64,000 nucleotides of DNA from Gammaproteobacteria bacterium. Lineage in GTDB: Bacteria; Pseudomonadota; Gammaproteobacteria; Steroidobacterales; Steroidobacteraceae. The notes under the pieces were generated by a model that was not told where the DNA came from, made no database searches, and worked only from the letters and a program-made list of their open reading frames with translations. Position 1 is the first letter of the stretch. Each line of letters opens with the position of its first letter. The stretch covers positions 1 through 64,000 of the forward strand of contig JANYJY010000030.1 in NCBI GenBank assembly GCA_025358295.1, in the 5' to 3' direction. Below, in pieces: positions 21,019-29,438 of this stretch. The position numbers and the translations under genes were made by a program.

Positions 21019-21699
21019 ATGCACGCCAACCCGCCATCGTCACGGGCGCCTGTTGTGCGGACCGACCGACAAGGGCTGCGCCGAGAATTAATCGGCGCGG
21101 CCCTGTTCGTTGTGCTGTCCGGCACGGCATCAGCGTACACGGCGACACTCACGGCTGCTTCACCGCAAGCCGTGTACTTGCAGGTCGGCGTCGGCAGCTT
21201 CACGAACACGTATCTGAACGGCGGCCAGCCCGGCAATAACACCACGGTAAACAAGGTTTCAGCGACCGTGCCCGCGGGCGTGCTCGGCAATGGCACCGCG
21301 CAGACCATGACCACCGACAGCACTGCCACCCAGAGCTACTGGGACAACTATACGTTTTGCAGCGTGCCGGGTCAGGTGTACATCGGCGGGTTCTATCGCA
21401 CCACCGGCGCGACCACCACCGCGGCACTGGTGACGGCCACGGTGCCGACGGCGCTCACCGACGCGGCGGGCGACAGCATTCCATTTTCAAAAATTCGTTG
21501 GGCTTCCAGCGGCAACGGCGACACGGGCGCCCAGCCATTTCCGGCGGGCACCTTCGTCAACGGCGGCGTGCAGAACGTCGGATCCATGAGCAGCAACACG
21601 TGGAATGAAAGCTGCTGGGCATTCTCTTACTTGAACAATTCGATTCCGCCGGCCGGCACGTTCACCGGCACTGTCCGCTATACGCTGAGTTCGCCGTGA
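21019..21699 (+). CDS. Second secreted beta-rich putative subunit
   Basis: A 226-residue exported protein related to the preceding one. It has a long charged n-region, then a hydrophobic segment (LIGAALFVVLSGTASA), then YTATLTAASPQAVYLQVGVGSF, a central part with aromatic residues (QSYWDNYTFCSVPGQVYIGGFY), the shared AGDSIPFSKI block and a terminal strand GTVRYTLSSP. Two cysteines (about residues 113 and 193) could form a disulfide, unlike the cysteine-free relative. The alternating hydrophobic last strand is what a donor-strand-type subunit would show, but this is not proof. It lies 21 bases after the previous gene, and its stop overlaps the start of the next. Confidence 0.72.
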   Translation: MHANPPSSRAPVVRTDRQGLRRELIGAALFVVLSGTASAYTATLTAASPQAVYLQVGVGSFTNTYLNGGQPGNNTTVNKVSATVPAGVLGNGTAQTMTTDSTATQSYWDNYTFCSVPGQVYIGGFYRTTGATTTAALVTATVPTALTDAAGDSIPFSKIRWASSGNGDTGAQPFPAGTFVNGGVQNVGSMSSNTWNESCWAFSYLNNSIPPAGTFTGTVRYTLSSP

Positions 21700-22181
21700 T
21701 CGCGGCCGCCCCTCGAACGGCGCTCATTGCTTTTTTTTTGGCCTGCGCATTGAGCATAATCTGGCCCTCTTCGAGCCAGGCAAAGACAACGCAGATCGAT
21801 GATTCGGGCACACAGGCGCTCGAACCGTCAGTGAGCATGCGCTGGAAAACCACCACGCCGACACGCACAGGCGCCGGCAACCTGATGGCCGGGACGTCGA
21901 CGTTGCGGGTACGGCTCAATGTCATGCCCTGGCTGCACCGTTCAGGAAAGATCTATTTGAATTTACCGGCGCAGCAACCCGGTCCCATCACGATTTCATG
22001 GCTGACTCAAGGAAGACTGCAGCCGGGACTGCTGCGCTCCGGCAATCGCGTGCTGGTCTATGCCGGCCCCATTGCAACGCCGTTCATGGAGGACACGCTG
22101 ACCCTGCAGTTCAGCGTGGACGGGACTTTGGTCCGGCGAACCTTCCCTGTGTCGTTCCACTTTGAAATGGATGAGGATTGA
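21696..22181 (+). CDS. Small exported protein of the chaperone locus, function unknown
   Basis: A 161-residue protein with a signal peptide (hydrophobic core ALIAFFLACALSII, cleavage near SSQAK) and a mature part of about 130 residues with a beta pattern: TLRVRLNVMPWLHRSGKIYLNLP, ITISWLTQGRLQPGLL and TLTLQFSVDGTLVRRTFPVSFHFE. No cysteines in the mature part. The GTG start overlaps the previous stop (GTGA). Not recognised as a member of a named family. Position between the subunits and the chaperone, and the Ig-like strand pattern, suggest an adaptor, tip or minor subunit. Confidence 0.7.
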   Translation: MIAAAPRTALIAFFLACALSIIWPSSSQAKTTQIDDSGTQALEPSVSMRWKTTTPTRTGAGNLMAGTSTLRVRLNVMPWLHRSGKIYLNLPAQQPGPITISWLTQGRLQPGLLRSGNRVLVYAGPIATPFMEDTLTLQFSVDGTLVRRTFPVSFHFEMDED

Positions 22182-22183
22182 TC

Positions 22184-22975
22184 ATGCGGCGATTGGCTTT
22201 GGTATTGTTCTCCCTACTCGGTATCGCGCTCGCGTCGGCGGCGCATTCGCAAGGATTCGCAGCGTTGGTATCGCCGCCGCGCTTCGAGCTGTCGACGCAG
22301 CCCGGCAAGACTCTGCGCAGCGTGATCGAGATCAGCAATCGATCGACAGCTCCCGGGCGCTATCTCATGCATACCGCCGACTGGACTTTCTCGGCGGATT
22401 TCACGGTGAACTTTCTGGACGACCTTCAGCCCGGCAGTTGCCGGCCGTGGGTTGCCATCGAGCGGCCCGAGGTCGTGGTTCCCGGCGGCGGAACCTTGCG
22501 CTACCGCTTCGAAGTGACGGTACCTGCGGACGCTCCGCCGGGGGAGTGCCGTTTCGCCGTGATGATTGAAGGTGCCGAGCCGTCGATCGCCCGCAGCCAA
22601 GGCCTCGACCTGCCGGTTACCGGACGCATCGGCGTCATTGTCTACCTGACCGTGGGCGACGGTGCACCGGACCTGGAAGTATTCGGCCCGAAGGTGGTGA
22701 TACTCAACGGTCAACAGATTCCGGTTCTCAGCGTTCACAACTCCGGCTCCGCACACGGCCGCATGAGCGGTTTCTTAACCGGCAAGGACGCCAAGGGAGT
22801 GGAGTACGACTTCACGCCATCGGACTTTCCGATATTGCCTCACGAACAGCGCGACGTCTTTTTAACGCCGTCGACTGCCACGGACGATCACCCCAAGCTC
22901 GCCTTCCCCGTGACGGTGAAGGGCACTCTCGAGTGGGGCAATCACAAGACTGAGCTTGATCAGATTTTTGAATGA
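22184..22975 (+). CDS. PapD-like periplasmic chaperone
   Basis: A 263-residue exported protein: signal peptide about 1-22 (cleavage near AHSQG), then two Ig-like domains. The first begins ALVSPPRFELSTQPGKTLRSVIEISN, with the Arg in SPPRFEL at the place of the chaperone's subunit-anchoring Arg. It continues with WTFSADFTVNFLDD, PWVAIERPEVVVPGGGTLRYRFEVTVPADAPPGECRFAVMIE and GRIGVIVYLTVGD. The second domain is SVHNSGSAHGRMSGFL to the end. Two cysteines (SCRPW, GECRF) are atypical for classical FimC/PapD chaperones. The family is broad, and divergent members are often called P-pilus-assembly-chaperone-like. GAGGA lies just before the ATG, which I prefer to an in-frame TTG two codons earlier. The next gene overlaps its stop. 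Confidence 0.8.
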   Translation: MRRLALVLFSLLGIALASAAHSQGFAALVSPPRFELSTQPGKTLRSVIEISNRSTAPGRYLMHTADWTFSADFTVNFLDDLQPGSCRPWVAIERPEVVVPGGGTLRYRFEVTVPADAPPGECRFAVMIEGAEPSIARSQGLDLPVTGRIGVIVYLTVGDGAPDLEVFGPKVVILNGQQIPVLSVHNSGSAHGRMSGFLTGKDAKGVEYDFTPSDFPILPHEQRDVFLTPSTATDDHPKLAFPVTVKGTLEWGNHKTELDQIFE

Positions 22976-24990
22976 CGCGCCTCTCCCACCTCGCACCCCG
23001 GCTCGCGATCGGCCTGTGCGGGCTGGGAGGACTCACGTGCAGCAATGCCGCGGGCGCGCAAAACGCGCCGGCGGCATTGCCGGCCCTGTCTGGGTATCAG
23101 GATCACTACATCGGCGGCGGCAACCTGACGCCGGACATTTCAGCGGGTGACACTTCGACCCGCGATACCGAGGGCCTCGCACGCTCGCTGCAGGTCGATG
23201 GCGTAGTGAGCGCACTGAGCTCGCATGGCGGCGGCTCCAGCAGCAACGTGACGGAAAATGGCATCGTCGCCAAGGCTCAATGGGAGACCGCGCGGTATGG
23301 CGCCTGGTCGCTCGATGCGTCCGCACGCACGGGCGGCTCGGATATGGGCCCGTATGAACAGGGCCAGGGCGGCGTCATCGCATTAAGGCAGCGAGGCATG
23401 CCCTTCGATGGAGATTGGCAGGCCGACAATGCGCTCGGCGATGTGAATTCCCCCGACATCAACATGGCGCGATTTCAACCGCGCTTTTATCTGCCCACGG
23501 CACCGATTCAAGGAGGGTCAACGGAATGGCGCGGGCCTTCGGGCCTGCAGCTGGTAGCCGGCGGCGGAGTGCCCGGCCTCTACGATGGCATCGTCGTCCC
23601 CAATTTCCGCACCCTGGACGGATCCACCGCGACCGCCGGCGCGCAATGGTCGCCGGTCCCCCACTGGACCGTGGGAGCACAGTTCATCGAAGCGCACAAT
23701 GTGAATCTCGCCGCGGGTCCCGTCATCGATGGCAGCAGCCTTACCTCCTCCACTACCGGCCTTCTCAGCGCCGCCTGGGCCGATGACAATAAACATGTGC
23801 AAGCGAATCTCTTGGACGGCGGCATCAGCGGCAAGGGCAATGCCGTGGGCACCTGGATCGACGGATCCATCACGCAAGGTCGGTTGCTGCAAAATGCCGG
23901 TGTGTTTCGCATCGATCCGAACTTAACCTGGGGCAATCAGCTGATTTCAAACGACGCCCAGGGTGGCTATTACCGGGTCAGTTACCAGAGCCGGCAGTGG
24001 CTTGGGGACCTTGGCATCGACGAAGTCCGTTCGGTTTCGGGGCTCGGCACAAGCACGACGTTTCTCACCGGCGACACGCGCTACCAGATGTCGCGTGACT
24101 GGGGCATCGGCAGCGTCGCCAACGCCAGTCATTCCGACGGCGGCACCAGCTGGTCGCTGGAAGGCTTCTTGGACCATATCAACGGCGGGGGCACGGGACG
24201 CGCGCAGGCTGATTTCACGCAGACCCCGGCTGGCAAGGATGCCATGTTCACCTTGAATGAATCCTGGTCGACGCCAGTCAACTTCCGGCTCAGCACGTCC
24301 GCAGCCGTGGAACGCATCAGCGGTGCCCTCATCAACGGCCTGCAACAAGACAGCACGGTGCTGAGCGTCGCAGCCTACGGGGGAGGTCAATTTGGCGCCG
24401 GCTTCGGCATAGAGGGCAATGTGCGCTGGGCTGAGGCCGTGCAAGGAAAGGCTGCGCCCGGGATATTCGCGAACGTCTCTTTGACCTGGCAGATGTCCCA
24501 TGCCTGGCAGATCTTGGCGACCTACTACGATAGCCGCATCGGTTCCTGGACCCCGCTCATCGTGGAGTCGCCGTTAACACCGCCCGTTGCAACCCCCGTG
24601 GCCGCGGTCCAGGAGCGTGGCGTGTTTTTGACAGTACGTTATCGACGCGCGCGAGGGTCTCATTTTGCGCCTCTGGGTGGTGCACCGGGCGCCGGGTCCG
24701 GTGAAATCACCGGTGTCGTGTTTCTCGATGCCAACAACAACGGCCGCTCGGATGCGGGCGAGGCTGGCGCCGCCAATGTTACCGTGGTGTTAGACCGACG
24801 ATTCTCGGTCCAAACCGACGTCAACGGACGCTTTTCATTCCCTGTGGTGGCAACCGGACATCACGTGATCACCGTCGTGGCCGATAATCTTCCCCTGCCG
24901 TGGACCCTGTTGAACGAGGGCCGCACGGCAGTCGAAGTCACGACTCGCGATCGCACCGATATCAGCATCGCCGCGCAACGCCCGCGCTGA
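22972..24990 (+). CDS. Outer-membrane beta-barrel-like protein with C-terminal SdrD/Cna-B-like domain
   Basis: A 672-residue exported protein. Signal peptide about 1-29 (cleavage near AGAQN). Residues about 60-555 alternate polar and hydrophobic residues with many Gly, Trp and Tyr, as in an outer-membrane barrel. A Gly/Pro-rich region in the first third includes RGMPFDGDWQADNALGD and GVPGLYDGIVVPNFRTLDG. Residues 576-672 form a domain starting EITGVVFLDANNNGRSDAGE with VNGRFSFPVVATGHHVITV, like SdrD B-type or prealbumin-like domains; the DANNNGRSDAGE loop could bind calcium. It is shorter than classical FimD ushers, and I see no FimD-type conserved cysteines or N-terminal domain. Coupled by overlap to the chaperone gene. 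An export or anchoring role for the subunits is inference from context. Confidence 0.7.
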   Translation: MTRLSHLAPRLAIGLCGLGGLTCSNAAGAQNAPAALPALSGYQDHYIGGGNLTPDISAGDTSTRDTEGLARSLQVDGVVSALSSHGGGSSSNVTENGIVAKAQWETARYGAWSLDASARTGGSDMGPYEQGQGGVIALRQRGMPFDGDWQADNALGDVNSPDINMARFQPRFYLPTAPIQGGSTEWRGPSGLQLVAGGGVPGLYDGIVVPNFRTLDGSTATAGAQWSPVPHWTVGAQFIEAHNVNLAAGPVIDGSSLTSSTTGLLSAAWADDNKHVQANLLDGGISGKGNAVGTWIDGSITQGRLLQNAGVFRIDPNLTWGNQLISNDAQGGYYRVSYQSRQWLGDLGIDEVRSVSGLGTSTTFLTGDTRYQMSRDWGIGSVANASHSDGGTSWSLEGFLDHINGGGTGRAQADFTQTPAGKDAMFTLNESWSTPVNFRLSTSAAVERISGALINGLQQDSTVLSVAAYGGGQFGAGFGIEGNVRWAEAVQGKAAPGIFANVSLTWQMSHAWQILATYYDSRIGSWTPLIVESPLTPPVATPVAAVQERGVFLTVRYRRARGSHFAPLGGAPGAGSGEITGVVFLDANNNGRSDAGEAGAANVTVVLDRRFSVQTDVNGRFSFPVVATGHHVITVVADNLPLPWTLLNEGRTAVEVTTRDRTDISIAAQRPR

Positions 24991-25029
24991 AGTGATAGGC
25001 TTAGATTGACCATCAGTTAAGGTATCGCC

Positions 25030-25380
25030 TTGTCACGATTGCGCCATCGATTCGGCCTACGCGTTGCGGTAATCACCGCAGTCGCGTTGCTGCTTGCCCA
25101 ACTCGGGGCGATGACGCACGCCTATTCGCACGACGGAAGTCTTGCGCCGGCCGCGCTGCATCAACCGATCTCCGGCGATCGGGCCGCTCCGTCCAGTCAC
25201 GATTTTTGCCGCGACTGCCTCAATTTCGCGCCCCTGTTGGCGGCGGCGGGCACACCCACCGCGCTACCCCACATCAAGCCGCAGGATTGCAGCCTTACGC
25301 GGCACGCCGAATCTCGAGCGCCGGTCGCTCGCCGCCCCCATTTCGCCTTCCGTTCTCGCGCTCCTCCCCTCACGCACTAA
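25030..25380 (+). CDS. Small exported His/Cys protein, DUF2946-like
   Basis: A 116-residue protein with an N-terminal hydrophobic segment (VAVITAVALLLAQLGAMTHA), then histidines (HAYSHDG) and HDFCRDCLNFAPLLAAAG. A conserved hydrophobic start, His and CxxC pattern is shared with DUF2946 proteins, which are often encoded beside TonB receptors and metal-handling genes. The start is TTG with AAGG about 7 bases upstream; no better start is present. The tail is Arg/Pro-rich. It lies 66 bases before a TonB receptor, probably in one transcript. A metal-related role is inference. Confidence 0.6.
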   Translation: MSRLRHRFGLRVAVITAVALLLAQLGAMTHAYSHDGSLAPAALHQPISGDRAAPSSHDFCRDCLNFAPLLAAAGTPTALPHIKPQDCSLTRHAESRAPVARRPHFAFRSRAPPLTH

Positions 25381-25446
25381 CTTTCCAAGAGTTTCGCCGC
25401 GCAACACCGCGGCCGTGCGTTTGTCGGATGAGGAGATCGCGATTTC

Positions 25447-27600
25447 ATGTTGTCATTCAAAACTTGTGCAGTGTCGCTGACGCTGTCGGCTACCTTGATT
25501 GTTCTTTTACCGCGTGTTTTGCACGCCGATGAAGGCACCCAATCGCTCGACGCCATCGTCGTCATGGCGCAGCACCTGAACGAAGCCCGTAACGGCATTC
25601 AGACCAAGACCGGCGCGTCGACCTACGTCATCGACGAAGCCGCAATCGCCGCCGCGCCCGGCGGGGACAATAGCCTGCTCAATCAAGTGGTCATGCAGGC
25701 GCCGGATGTTGCCCAGGATTCCTTCGGCCAATATCACGTTCGCGGTGAACACAACGGCCTGCAGTATCGGTTGAACGGCATCATTCTGCCCGAAGGCATC
25801 AGCGTATTCGGCCAGTCGCTGGATCCCCGGCTCATCTCCTCGCTGACGCTGATCACCGGTGCGTTGCCGGCCGAATACGGACTGCGCACGGCGGGCATCA
25901 TCGACCTGAAGACCAAGAGCGGGGTCATAGATCCGGGCGGCTCGGTCTCACTGTATGGCGGCAGCCACGGCACCATCCAGCCCAGCTTCAACTACGGTGC
26001 TACATCCGGCGCGCTCAACTACTTCGTGTCGGGAGACTTTCTGCGCAGCGACCTCGGGATCGAGTCCCCGGACGGCTCATCCCATCCGCTGCACGATCAC
26101 ACCACCCAATATCATGGCTTTGCGTATATCGAGTACATAGTCAATGAAGAGAATCGTCTGAGCGCGGTGCTCAGCACATCGACCGGCCAGTTTCAGATTC
26201 CGAATAGATCCGGCCTGCAGCCGGGGATCTTGAATGCGGACGGCACACCGCTCATCGTCGCCGGACAAAGTAACTTTCGGAGCGATGCTCTCGCTGAAAA
26301 TCAGCGGGAAATCAATCATTTTGCCGTCCTAAGCTGGCAGCACTCGCAGGGCGCACTGGACGTGCAGACCTCGATGACCGCGCGCTATTCGAGTTTGACA
26401 TTCACGCCCGACCCGCTCGGCGACATTCTATTCAACGGTATCGCACAAGACGCCTACAAGCAGAATGTCGCGTACGCGCTACAATCGGACGCCGCGTATA
26501 AGCTCGACGATTCGCACACGTTGCGTGCCGGACTTTTCATGCAGAGCGGCCGGTCGAAGAGTCTCACGAGTTCGGCGGTGATCGCGCTCGCTACCGACGG
26601 CAATCAAATCGACGATGTACCGTTGACGATCTCGGACGACGGAGCTAAGACCGAATGGATTGAAAGCTTATACCTTCAGGACGAATGGAAAATCGTTCCC
26701 ACGGTCACGATCAATTACGGCTTGAGATTCGATCGCTTCACGGCCTACGCGAGCGCCAATCAAGTAAGCCCTCGTTTCAACATCGTCTGGCAGGCACTCG
26801 ACGGCACGGTCGTGCACGCCGGCTATTCGCGATACCTGTCGCCGCCGCCCTTCGAATTGGTCGGCAACGAGACCGTCGCAAAATTCGCGAATACCACGGC
26901 AGCAACCGCAGTGACTCAGGCAGACACTCCGCAGGCCGAGCAAGCGAACTACTACGATATCGGTGTGCAGCAAATGCTATCCCGCCGGGTCACCGTTGGT
27001 GTGGATACCTACTACAAACAATCGCGTCATCTGATCGACGAAGGACAGTTCGGCGCGCCGATCATTCTCACGCCTTTCAATTATGCCCAGGGCAGGCAAT
27101 ACGGCGCCGAATTGACCGGCAACTACACCGACCAGGCCCTCTCCGCTTACTTGAACCTTGCTTACCAGAGCGCGCGGGGCAAGAACATCGACTCTGCGCA
27201 ATTCAATTTCTCCCAGTACGATTTGAACTACATTGCCGAGCACTACATACATCTCGACCACGAACAACAGATCACCGCCTCGGGCGGCATCTCTTACTTA
27301 TGGCTGGGCACCCGGTACAGCGCGAATTTCCTGCTCGGTTCCGGGCTGCGAGCTAACCAGGATCTATCCAACGGCGACTTCATCCCGAATGGCGCACACC
27401 TGCCCTACTACACCCAGGTCAACCTCGGCGTGAGTCACGTTTTCGATCTCGGTGGCGCCGGCACATTGACGGCGCGATTCGACGTCCTCAATGCCCTGGA
27501 CAAGATTTATGAGATCCGGGACGGCACGGGCGTCGGCGTCGGCGCGCCGCAGTTCGGACCGCGGCGCGGATTCTTCGTGGGCGTGACGAAGTCGCTTTAA
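25447..27600 (+). CDS. TonB-dependent receptor
   Basis: A 717-residue outer-membrane receptor. Signal peptide about 1-27 (cleavage near LHADE), a TonB-box-like LDAIVVMAQ, a plug domain (about 45-155) with NSLLNQVVMQAPDVAQDSFGQYHVRGEH and a barrel to the C-terminus. The plug lacks the usual LRGP...YG form: the corresponding stretch is TLITGALPAEYGLRTAGIIDLKTKSG, which is the form seen in a distinct subgroup of receptors. The final strand ends RRGFFVGVTKSL. A small His/Cys protein lies upstream, and this pairing is often metal-related. The substrate is not evident. Confidence 0.9.
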   Translation: MLSFKTCAVSLTLSATLIVLLPRVLHADEGTQSLDAIVVMAQHLNEARNGIQTKTGASTYVIDEAAIAAAPGGDNSLLNQVVMQAPDVAQDSFGQYHVRGEHNGLQYRLNGIILPEGISVFGQSLDPRLISSLTLITGALPAEYGLRTAGIIDLKTKSGVIDPGGSVSLYGGSHGTIQPSFNYGATSGALNYFVSGDFLRSDLGIESPDGSSHPLHDHTTQYHGFAYIEYIVNEENRLSAVLSTSTGQFQIPNRSGLQPGILNADGTPLIVAGQSNFRSDALAENQREINHFAVLSWQHSQGALDVQTSMTARYSSLTFTPDPLGDILFNGIAQDAYKQNVAYALQSDAAYKLDDSHTLRAGLFMQSGRSKSLTSSAVIALATDGNQIDDVPLTISDDGAKTEWIESLYLQDEWKIVPTVTINYGLRFDRFTAYASANQVSPRFNIVWQALDGTVVHAGYSRYLSPPPFELVGNETVAKFANTTAATAVTQADTPQAEQANYYDIGVQQMLSRRVTVGVDTYYKQSRHLIDEGQFGAPIILTPFNYAQGRQYGAELTGNYTDQALSAYLNLAYQSARGKNIDSAQFNFSQYDLNYIAEHYIHLDHEQQITASGGISYLWLGTRYSANFLLGSGLRANQDLSNGDFIPNGAHLPYYTQVNLGVSHVFDLGGAGTLTARFDVLNALDKIYEIRDGTGVGVGAPQFGPRRGFFVGVTKSL

Positions 27601-27620
27601 ATCTTGAGAAACACCAGATG

Positions 27621-29438
27621 TCAGTGCGGCGTGAAACCATCGGCCTGATACACCACGCGACCCCCGACCACGGTCTGCAGCACCTTGATGTCGGCGATCT
27701 CGGCGGCGGGTATCGCGAAGAACTTGCGGTCGATAACGATCAAGTCGGCAAGCTTGCCCACTTCCAGCGAGCCGGTCGCCTGTTCCTGATGAAGTTCATA
27801 GGAAGAGTTCATGGTAATGGCGCGCAGCACTTCGCTTCTCGATAGACCCTTGTCTTCGCTCAGGCGACCGGCGTACTTGTGGTCGGGCTGTGGAGCATTG
27901 GTTCTTGTGATTCCGACCTGCAACGCAAACCACTCGTCGAGCGGATCCACGGGCCAATCGCTGCCGAAAGCGATTCTTGCCCCCGCCGCGGCCAGAAACC
28001 CGGTGGGTTCCATGTACTTGAAGCGCGCCGGCCCCAAATACTCCTGCGCTCCCTCCATGGTGTCGGGAGCTTGCTTCCCCCATTGAAAGGACAGCACGGG
28101 AATCACGTTCAACTGCTTGTAGCGTGGAAAATCAGCCGGGTCGACGATTTCATTGTGGGCGATGGCGGCCCGGATGTCGCGGCCGGGAAATTGCCTGCGC
28201 AGCGCCTCGATGCCATCCAGGCCCTCGCGCACCGCGCGATCACCGTCCGCGTGCATATGCGGTTCGAATCCAGCGCCTGCGACTTCGATCAACAGCGCAG
28301 CGAGAATCGGCGCCGGGAAATACACCTCCGGTCCGCGGCTCTTGGACGGTGCCCAATGAGGATTGGACGGCGCTCCCTGCAAGCTCAGATAGGGCATCAG
28401 CATTGCGCCCGTGGACGCGGGCGCGGTGATCACACCATCGAGAAACAGTTTCACATTCCGCACCGTCAGGCTGGGAGGGGGGACGATGTCGCCCTGGTCG
28501 TAGCGCTGGGCCAAAGCCTTGACCGATGCCACGGCCCGCTTCGAATCGCGCCCTTGCGGCGGCGTGATCAGGACGGCGAAGTGAGCCCGCGCCGTCAGCA
28601 AGCCCTGGTGCTGTACCGCGGCAAACGCTTCCAGTGCCGGTGGCAGCGCCGCCGCATCCAAAAACGTCGTTACGCCTTGTTTGCGCAAGGCATCGAGCGC
28701 TGCAACTGCCGCCTTGATATTGTCGGCGGGCGTGGGCTCGCGGATTTTCCGGGTGGCAATGTCTTGCGCGGCGTCCTCGAGAATGCCGGTCGGCTCGCCC
28801 GCAGCATTGCGAGCCACCTTGCCTCCCATGGGATCCGCAGTGCGCGCGTCGATGCCCGCGACTTGCAAACCACGCGAATTGACCAGCGATGTATGCCCGA
28901 AGGATGATCCCACGAGAATGGGACGCCGCGTCTTCAGCGCGTCCAAATTTGCGCGGTTGGCGACCACGCCGGCCGGCAGCATGCCCTCTTGAAACCAATT
29001 GACCACTTCGAGCCAGACATCCGGTTCGAGTGATTTGGACTGATCGAGGCAGGCCTGGATCTTGGCCTGCATCTGCGCGACGGTCAGCTGCAGGTAATTT
29101 AAATTGCATTTCAGCAGCGACCCCCCGCCTTGCAAGGGATGCGAATGGCCATCGACCAGCCCGGGCATCAGCATGCGTCCCTGCAAATCCACCACGCTGG
29201 TCTTCGGGCCAACGAACGCGACGACTCCCGCATCGCTGCCCACGTAGACGATGCGGCCGCCGCGCGCGGCGAGCGCTTGCTGCACACTATCCTTCGCGTC
29301 CACCGTATAGACGAACCCATGCCGATAAACCAAATCCGCCGCAGCCTGCGCCGCCTCAGCATGCACGTGGCGAACGGGCATTGCAGCGATAATCATGACA
29401 ATCAAACCCGCCATCACCATCAAAAGCTTAGATCGCAT
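27621..29438 (-). CDS. Amidohydrolase family protein, YtcJ type, exported
   Basis: A 605-residue metal-dependent hydrolase. An N-terminal hydrophobic segment ([23 protein letters not shown]) suggests export or anchoring. The amidohydrolase 3 fold follows, with [10 protein letters not shown] supplying the HxH metal ligands, a conserved [10 protein letters not shown] block with further ligands, [16 protein letters not shown] and FGSDWPVDP with the catalytic Asp. Family members cleave amide or related bonds in diverse small molecules; the substrate is unknown. AGGAG lies 9 bases before the ATG; the TTG one codon earlier is also possible. Its start overlaps the end of the upstream PLP-enzyme gene, so they form an operon. 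Confidence 0.88.
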   Translation of the reverse strand: MRSKLLMVMAGLIVMIIAAMPVRHVHAEAAQAAADLVYRHGFVYTVDAKDSVQQALAARGGRIVYVGSDAGVVAFVGPKTSVVDLQGRMLMPGLVDGHSHPLQGGGSLLKCNLNYLQLTVAQMQAKIQACLDQSKSLEPDVWLEVVNWFQEGMLPAGVVANRANLDALKTRRPILVGSSFGHTSLVNSRGLQVAGIDARTADPMGGKVARNAAGEPTGILEDAAQDIATRKIREPTPADNIKAAVAALDALRKQGVTTFLDAAALPPALEAFAAVQHQGLLTARAHFAVLITPPQGRDSKRAVASVKALAQRYDQGDIVPPPSLTVRNVKLFLDGVITAPASTGAMLMPYLSLQGAPSNPHWAPSKSRGPEVYFPAPILAALLIEVAGAGFEPHMHADGDRAVREGLDGIEALRRQFPGRDIRAAIAHNEIVDPADFPRYKQLNVIPVLSFQWGKQAPDTMEGAQEYLGPARFKYMEPTGFLAAAGARIAFGSDWPVDPLDEWFALQVGITRTNAPQPDHKYAGRLSEDKGLSRSEVLRAITMNSSYELHQEQATGSLEVGKLADLIVIDRKFFAIPAAEIADIKVLQTVVGGRVVYQADGFTPH

